A DNA stretch of 64,000 nt from NCBI GenBank assembly GCA_030141605.1, contig JAQGDQ010000064.1:62001-126000 (forward strand), given 5' to 3'. The stretch's first letter is position 1; every line of letters starts with the position of its first letter. This DNA is from Tubiluchus corallicola (lineage: Eukaryota > Priapulida > Priapulimorpha > Priapulimorphida > Tubiluchidae). Made by a program: the position numbers and the translations under genes. The notes beneath the pieces were generated by a model. The model was not told where the DNA came from, ran no database searches, and saw nothing but the letters and a program-made list of their open reading frames with translations. This document shows positions 57,716 to 64,000 of this stretch, piece by piece.

Positions 57716-58139
57716 AATCGATAAAATTTACTGCCATTTTGCAGTAAAAGTTGAAACACTTAAGGTATGGGTGGTTTATCGTTATTAGGCTTATTATTGT
57801 TAAAGGTGTCAGATCAGTTTACTACATACCAGTCTATTTATTCAAGTACAGTGAACCAAAAAAGTAGAATGAGTGATAAAAACTACTGCATGGGGAGCTA
57901 AAATGCACAAAAAGAAGAGAGATAACTGCTGCTTAAATTATTAAATCTGTATTCCTTTTTACCATTTAAATACGCAAATTTTTCAAGACAAAAAAAATAC
58001 TGAGAATAGCAACCAGTGACACATATTAGTTCTCTACACTGTTGTACCTATCAATTTGTGCTTCAACATACAGTAATTGAGGTCCTTAATGATTTTATAC
58101 GATACTAGGCAAACGAATAGACCTTGCAGGGAAACTACT

Positions 58140-58620
58140 GAACAATGAAATAAATCAAATAACAAACGAACGAACAAACGGATAAAAGGAGGAAGGTAAG
58201 AAGAAAAAAACAAAAAAGGGCATAAAGAAATGAAGTAGGAAATAATGAATGGAAAGAAGAAAATAGAAATGAGTAAATGATGGAAGAAGGAAGAAAACGG
58301 CAAGCAAATGGGAATAAAAATAGGGTGGAGGGAAAGAGGAAGGAAGAAAATGGGTCAATGGAAAAGCGGTTAACAAAAAATAAAAGGAAAACCAGCGAAG
58401 CTGCTTAACAACAAAAGATTTTTTAATATAATATTTTTATAAAAAGGAAGGAAGGAAGGACGACGAAAAGGCGAAAAGAATAATAAGAAAACGAAATAAA
58501 GGAAAGTAAAAGAACAGAGAAAACAAAAATAAGAAAAAAGTAGAAAGGAAACATTACCTCAAGAGAAAAACAACAAAGGCACTAAATAACTAAAGGAGAG
58601 ATTTTTACAGACTAAGGAAA
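58140..58620. repeat. Purine-rich A/G tract
   Basis: Almost 480 bases strongly biased to A and G on the + strand (GGAAGGTAAGAAGAAAAAA, AAGGAAGGAAGGAC and similar). The frames on the minus strand (Phe/Leu/Ser/Pro) are compositional. Confidence 0.7.
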
Positions 58621-58902
58621 AGGCCCCATAACTAGAAAAACATTTTCCAATAACGTTCATAGTTTGCTTTGTATGACAGGCAAGGATATAGATCTATATC
58701 TATTATAAATGAAGCATATATTTTATAGATTATTAATTTCAAAAACTAAGTTACAGCAAGGTTCCCAAAAATTAAAAAACATTAGCAAATCACGTGCTGT
58801 TCAAGAAAAACATCCAGGAACAATTTAAAGACGTCAAGGAAACATTGGTGCCAAACATGGGTGGCGTTAGTTGATTAATTATTCAGATGTACAATACTCT
58901 AT

Positions 58903-60904
58903 TTACGGAGCTGCTTCTTCAACGCCTTGTTCTGCTGGAGGTGCTTGTGGAACTCCTTCTCCTGCTACTTCTTCTGCCACTTCTTCAGCTGCTTCTTCTG
59001 CCGCTTCTGCAACTTCTTCTGCTTGCTCCGCTATTTCGCTCGTTTCTTCAGCTTCTTCTTCCATTGCTTCTGCAACGATTTCGTTTCCACTGTCTTCTGC
59101 AGCTTCTGCCATTTCTTCGGCCTTTTCAGCTATATGTTCGGCTGCTTCGGCATTCGCTTCTGAGGCTTGTGCCACTGCTTCCGCTATTGCTTGTTCCACT
59201 TCCGGCGATTCTGCCTCCCTCTTGTTTACTGCCTGAAAATAAGGGCAATATCGTCGTTGAAATTAACAGAGAACCAGTTCAGAAAAAATGCGAAAATACT
59301 CTAGTGAGAAATCTGTGACAAAAGTCTAGTGCAAATGAAGTAGCCTTAGTTAAGTTTTGTTTGTTCGTTTAGTTTTAAGTAGTTTTAAGTATTCTTTTTG
59401 AATGTAATAGATATCGTGATATAATATTAGAAATGGCTTTAATAAGTGAGGTAAGTATTGATATAAGCAGATTCCTTCTCTTCTGACGTCTCCACCTGAC
59501 CATGCCATGTATAGCATATAGTTTTCTATTCATTTTAAGCCTGCGTTTTTAACTGCGTGAGCGTTCAAAGCTCATCATTAACGATAATGTTTTAATTTTG
59601 ACCAACTTGTTACGGCATTATATATGGTGTAATGTATGCTTTACCCCATTGGTTAAGAAGCTCAATTGACGTAAACGTAGGCACTATAAGTTTACTTTTG
59701 ACACAGACTGCAGACTGCATGTCAGAATAGAGTCTCAAATTCAGTTTTATAATGGTGACGCGATTGGAAGTACCCTTGCTTCTATTAAAGCACAATAAAA
59801 TAGAACCCTTACATCAAGTTAAAAAATTCGTCTTGAAATTTTGTATCACGTACATGCTGTCTTATTGCGCACAGGACTTGAAATATGAAATTTGAAAGTT
59901 TATTAAATTCCTGCGATGACCGTTAGTCTCAACCACTTTAAGTCTAGATAACATTGCACAAAGTTTGAAAAAATAAATCAGAGCATTCGTAGCGCACTTT
60001 TCGTTAGCCAATCAAAAGTACAAGTTGCTTTATCTTGTCAGTAAGATTAATAATATATTTTGGTGAGCCAGGAATATTGAAAATTTTCTTTTCAAATTAT
60101 ATATGTCATTCAAATAGGTAAGCGTAATTCTAACTACTGTAATACAACCTTGTACGGAAAGTTTTTTATGATATACTTTATAGTTCCCTTTCCTTACCCC
60201 TTAAATTGTGTTCACAAGTTCTGCATGACAACTTTTATTCATGTGTGTCCTGGAGTACGTTATGATAAAAACTTCGCCTGATAACTTTTTAAATACGTTT
60301 AAGCGAAGCGAATGTTACATTCTCTGATACGGTCCGCCACTTTGTAAACGGTGATCCAGATTTCAGCAGCAGAGGTTACTGAAAGACGTCCATGACAGAA
60401 CAGGCGAAAATTAAATAATTTAAAGTGACCTTCTAAGACGATTCACAAAAATCTCTGAGGTATTGTGACTACGTTCGGATGTTTACGTTAAACAGCGAAG
60501 TTTTCTTTGTAATGTACCTCCGCCGTGTTTGTATATTTATCACCGCCAAAATTTGTCACATTGTATAAGTTAGAACTTCTACTACTGTATGCTACTACTG
60601 CATGCACATTTTCTGTGAATCACATCAAAATAAACAAAATTAAGTCTAGTGGAAATATATCTGGCGCTCGTATCATATGAAAAGTTAACCAGCTTCCTTG
60701 CTGATACATTTTATACGCAACTTTGAGTTTCAAATCAAAGAGAGAAAGAGAGGAAAGGAGAGAGGGCAAGGAGGAGAGAGACCACTAGACAGGAGAGAAA
60801 CAATGTAATCCATTTACCTGATTTGCCGCAAAATAGTTGGCAGATACTGCAATTATTATTAAGCAAAAAATGCTCGCAGCCAATAGTGAACCAACTTTGC
60901 CCAT
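58903..60904 (-). CDS. Secreted Ala/Glu-rich acidic protein, two exons
   Basis: Exons (minus): 60904-60818 and 59232-58903, phase 0, with donor CAG|GTAAAT and acceptor TTATTTTCAG. 138 residues. Signal peptide MGKVGSLLAASIFCLIIIAV-SA, then NYFAANQAVNKR|EAESPE, where Lys33-Arg34 is a likely proprotein-convertase site. The rest (35-138) is almost only Ala, Glu, Val, Ile and Gln in helical heptad-like blocks (AEKAEEMAEAAED, AEEVAEAAEEAAEEVAEEV), with one Lys, and ends in a Pro/Gly-rich acidic tail. It would be strongly anionic and helical. No Cys. I do not recognise a family. The acidic part could be a mature matrix or coating protein, or the anionic pro-part of a precursor. The intron holds dispersed repeat E copy 3. 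No TATA box seen upstream of the ATG. Confidence 0.78.
59755..60212 (+). repeat. Dispersed repeat E, copy 3
   Basis: In the intron of the Ala/Glu-rich gene. Shares TCAGAGCATTCGTAGC, GTCAGTAAGATTAATAATAT and GGAAAGTTTTTTATGATATA with copies 1 and 2. Confidence 0.75.
60738..60800. repeat. GA-rich low-complexity tract
   Basis: AAGAGAGAAAGAGAGGAAAG and GGAGAGAGACC, just inside the intron near the donor of the Ala/Glu-rich gene (on the transcribed strand this reads as a CT-rich tract). Confidence 0.7.
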
Positions 60905-61415
60905 TTTGTAAAAAAATGCACTTTTGTACAAGAAAGCAAACGTCTTTCTAAGTGACTGAGCACTGTCCGTTAATGCAATAAGTAAGCTTAGTCTTTCAAA
61001 TGTTGCTAGCTATGAGCTCATTTTGCCAACTGTTACCAGTGATTCATTACACTTTAAAATGATTACAGGAATCTTGGCAACACCTGGATAATTCGGTAAT
61101 ATTTGAATAATTTCCAATCGCAAAACTTACGTATCATTTCCATTTAGAGCAATAATTGCGTTGTATGATTTTTCAGGTTTCGTTTTTGTTCCATTTGGTT
61201 GAAATTAGTTCCAGCTGCTCCACAGAATCTGTTATTGGTACAATTTGTACTTTAGTCAATCTTGAAGTTGAAAGATTGTTGAAAACAATTATTGAGGATA
61301 TTAATATCGAGAATTTATAGAGGTCAGCAGTTTTTTTAAACTATTGTAAACATTTTTGTAAGTTTCAGTTTGTGAACTTTTGAAGAACTTTCAAGTTTAT
61401 GACTTTCGGTTACAG

Positions 61416-61573
61416 TTTACAATTCCTACACATAAGAAATAAATTCGTGAAGCAGATTGCGGTTAGGGTTAGGATTAGGGTAAGGGTTAGGGTAAGGTTA
61501 GGCTTGTGGTTAGGTTTAGAGATTCGGATCAGGGTTAGGGTTAGGACATTTAAATTGTTTTGTTAATTGTAAA
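61416..61573. mobile_element. Short TIR element containing telomere-like repeats
   Basis: Ends TTTACAATTCCTACACA and TTTTGTTAATTGTAAA, with CATAAGAAATAAATTCGTGAAGCAGATT matching the left interior of the element at 27047. Where that copy has GGATTAGCATTAAGATTAG, this one has about 85 bases of GGTTAGGGTTAGGATTAGGG units and variants. Confidence 0.7.
61465..61549. repeat. Interstitial (TTAGGG)n-like repeat
   Basis: Imperfect TTAGGG units with interruptions (GTAAGGGTTAGGGTAAGG, GGCTTGTGG). Confidence 0.85.
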
Positions 61574-62317
61574 CTCCTTCCTAACTTTCCTATACGTACA
61601 AACTACACAATATTAGACTTGCATCCTTTTTATTTAATGCGTACATACTGTTTTCAATAGCATATGTAAAGGAAACCCTGAAAAATGGCAACAATAGTAG
61701 TAGCAACAAACACCTATAGTGTAAACAAACTGTTGCTTTAAAATTACTGCCGTACGTACATTTACATGTTCTTAATCAATACATCATGAGCAACAGGACG
61801 CTGAAAAGCTGAGCCTTAATAATTAGCTGCTTACAATCCGGCCAGTCGTTACTCCCTCGTGGTTTGTAATTGTGCAAGTATACCTGCAAAACACATGAAA
61901 TCTGTTTTCTGCAAGTGACGTTTCTTCAACAAATGTGTAAATGTAGAGCATCTTCTTTTCCTCAAAAGAACATCCCCAAGCTAAACAATTTAGTGTTTTC
62001 TGGTGAAAGCTACAGTAGCTAATTCCCAAGTTTAGAAACGATTGTACAGATCTGTTGCGTGTTCTTATTCTCACAACATTTCTTAAACGCACTAGAACTT
62101 TACAAAGTATATCATTGTATTAGATCTCGAGTGATACATAACAGAAATATCCTGATAGTTTTATCGCACAAAGAAAGTTTTATCTATACGAAGCATGCTT
62201 TATTGATCGATAATTATGTGGGGTATTTATTATTTGACTAATTCTCTGCTTTTCGTTTCTTTTCTCTTCTCTACACCCGAAAGCAATACTTGGAAACTAT
62301 GAAAATGTTTGTACTGC

Positions 62318-62392
62318 GTTGGAACTCGAACCCAAGACCTTTTGATTTCTAGGCAGCTATGCTAACCATTATACCAAAGAAGTACTCTGACT
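62318..62392 (-). pseudogene. tRNA-Gly(UCC)-derived relic
   Basis: Minus strand: TTTGGTATAATGGTTAGCAT-AGCTGCCT, then GGGTTCGAGTTCCAACGCAG. This follows metazoan tRNA-Gly(UCC) (GGTATAGTGGTGAGCATAGCTGCCTTCC...GGGTTCGATTCC...CCAACGCA). The anticodon arm no longer pairs (AGA where TCC is expected), so it is a pseudogene or the head of a SINE. Confidence 0.55.
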
Positions 62393-62824
62393 TTTCAGAT
62401 TCAAAAATTTACACTATAAGACGGCTAAATAAAATAAATAACAGCTTTACCCGGTTTGTGAGAAGAACGTCTTTATCTGAGTGAATGACATATAGAGTGA
62501 CACAGCATTCCCGTTGGTAGAAATACAATTGATTTTCCCAGTGCCTTACTGACTTCCTGCGGAACTAACTGCTGTTTCAACACTTGTTTACGTCACTTTT
62601 CCTGATGAAGATTAGAAAACGCCGAGTTAATTAGGCTTACCTGTCAGCAGCACGGACATTCATTTAATCCCAGGATGCTTAACTTGTCAATTCTGGTAAA
62701 AATACAGAATAAATGGCTCGTTCCGTGCAACAAATACAGAATAAATATCTTCCGTGCAACAGTCACAGTTAAGTTGTGATACAGTGCAGTACTTAATGTT
62801 TTATTCTAATTACCTATATGAATG

Positions 62825-63144
62825 TAAATTGCTATTGCTGTCGGTCTCTAATGTGTCCTGGAATTTTTTTTGACAATTGTCAGTTTATAGAAAGCTCATA
62901 TTCTGCTCACTGTTTCATGGTAGAAAGAGGGAGATGGAATAGGCTTCTCAAGGAGGAGCGCCCCTGTGTTTGCAAAAGAGACATGCAAGGTGAAGAACAT
63001 ATACTGTGTCGTTATGTGAAAACTGGAGACTTTAGAGAGCTTTATAACAAGTTGAACTTTAGTAACATACAGTCATTATATGACAGTTTTGACCAACATA
63101 ATCTGATGCATTTTGTTTATGAGTGTTTTAACGTGTTGAAGTGA
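62825..63144 (+). mobile_element. LINE ORF2 C-terminal fragment
   Basis: The + frame reads ERGRWNRLLKEERPCVCKRD then QGEEHILCRY, the W-N...E-E-R-x-C-x-x-C...G-E-x-H-x-L-x-x-C zinc-knuckle-like end of LINE polyproteins, and finishes at a TGA (63142). 5' truncated. Confidence 0.75.
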
Positions 63145-63223
63145 TCACATTTTAACTAACCTAATTTGCAGTTTTTGATATTATTTACAACTGTTGTGAA
63201 TGGACTGTCACCAGTCAATAAAT

Positions 63224-63224
63224 T

Positions 63225-63284
<60 letters not shown>

Positions 63285-63300
63285 CACTACTACTACTGCT
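63224..63300. repeat. (TAC)n tail of the LINE insert
   Basis: About 75 bases of ACT/TAC repeat with one CCA change. It begins directly after CAGTCAATAAATTTA, so it looks like the microsatellite tail of the retrotransposon. Confidence 0.85.
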
Positions 63301-63359
63301 CCCCGTAAGTCTTTTGTCTGTATCGTGACGAAATAAAGTTACATTGCTTATCATTCTGT

Positions 63360-63440
63360 CATGGAATTGAACACACGACCTCTGGTGTGGACAACAAGCA
63401 CGCTACCAGTGCGCAGTTTCTGTGGAAATCGACTTTTTCG
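63360..63440 (-). pseudogene. tRNA-like relic
   Basis: Minus strand GCGCACTGGTAGCGTGCTTG and GAGGTCGTGTGTTCAATTCC resemble tRNA A- and B-box regions, but the arms do not fold. Probably a SINE or tRNA pseudogene fragment. Confidence 0.3.
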
Positions 63441-64000
63441 AACAGAAAAATGTTAGAACTAGGGAATTCAATTAAATCAGTGATCCGATTAATGCAATAC
63501 GTTAAGGTAATGGTATTGCTGTCGCCCCTCGCAGTAACCACACAGGCGATTTATTCACTAAGTGAGGTTTCCTCAAAGTTTCGGAAAATCTATACAGTGT
63601 ATTTTTAAACCAAACGATTTCTATAATCGATCAAATAATGCATGATGAAATGAAACTGGAAGTGAAACCATAATTTGTGGTGAAAAAGCAGGTGAGCGAT
63701 TGCCTTTTTAGTTTTTGCTTGGCGCCGAAAATTTTCTCATTATTATGGAAATGTTTAATAGAACCGAAGACTTGTGGGGATTTTTTGTGAGGATAAAATT
63801 CAAATGTAGTAGCATAACTATAATGACTACGATATTGAACAAAATAAAATACTAGTAGTTTTTGAACGCAAAGTTGTTTACTGAAGTGAAAATTCGATTT
63901 AAAACTAATCTTGGTGTGCTATTTATATAATCTTTTTATTTAAATAATTTCATACTAACTAAACTGTTTCAAACAACAAAGAGGCTGTCTTTGGAGAAAG
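63441..64000. other. No gene recognised
   Basis: AT-rich window end with no supported feature. Confidence 0.4.

Noticed and set aside
58887-59318. Leu-rich, Ser/Ala-rich and Cys/Phe-rich + strand frames
   Set aside because: Shadows of the minus-strand Ala/Glu exon, which has a signal peptide exon and consensus splice sites.
61465-61549. Interstitial telomere from a chromosome fusion
   Set aside because: The repeats are enclosed by inverted ends shared with a repeat-free sister element at 27047, so an intra-element expansion explains them better.
62318-62392. Functional tRNA-Gly gene
   Set aside because: The anticodon stem does not pair and the expected TCC anticodon is absent.

Overview
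This is a eukaryotic, AT-rich, mostly non-coding animal window. Reasons: one gene on the + strand is split into about 29 exons with GT-AG introns, microsatellites are abundant, several non-LTR retrotransposon remnants are present, and many short DNA transposons with terminal inverted repeats (MITEs) lie in introns and intergenic DNA. There are no operons, ribosome binding sites or CRISPR arrays. Vertebrate-type TTAGGG motifs, moderate introns and the gene content suggest an invertebrate metazoan. A tunicate or another marine invertebrate is possible, but the sequence does not prove it.

Region 1 (about 0.6-24.5 kb, + strand) is one gene of the Munc13-4 (UNC13D)/BAIAP3 family. I could splice about 1,270 codons by hand with consistent phase: a Ser-rich N-terminus, a C2 domain, a MUN region with MHD1 and MHD2, a second C2 domain and a basic tail. 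Its introns carry a Tigger-like MITE, two hAT-like MITEs, an inverted pair of 390-bp MITEs around exons 17-18, two dispersed repeat families and retrotransposon ends. Both C2 domains seem to have lost canonical Ca2+-binding aspartates.

Region 2 (about 24.5-39.5 kb) has no convincing gene. It holds two consecutive LINE 3' ends, a foldback-like repeat around microsatellites, a 45-bp-class minisatellite, a tRNA-Arg-like relic and a textbook hAT MITE with a perfect 8-bp target duplication.

Region 3 (39.54-39.96 kb, + strand) is a GC-rich exon coding a basic, Ser/Gly-rich N-terminal segment with two 15-residue repeats. The rest of its gene is not visible.

Region 4 (40-55.5 kb) is again repeat-dominated: a Harbinger-like MITE, a 1.1-kb degenerate pentamer array, a broken LINE with a reverse transcriptase, a 0.5-kb compound GA/TA/GA microsatellite and a pentamer satellite.

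Region 5 (55.5-61 kb, - strand) holds two small secretory-pathway genes without a recognised family. One is a single-exon, single-pass membrane protein with a furin-type site and a Cys cluster. The other is a two-exon secreted Ala/Glu-rich acidic protein with a Lys-Arg site. A dispersed repeat lies just downstream of the first and inside the intron of the second.

Region 6 (61-64 kb) has a short inverted-repeat element with internal telomere-like repeats, tRNA-like relics (one from tRNA-Gly) and a LINE 3' end with a TAC-repeat tail. Nothing here is a convincing new multi-gene system. The most unusual items are the two small secreted/membrane genes, the Ca2+-ligand loss in the Munc13-like protein and the transposon architecture in its introns.
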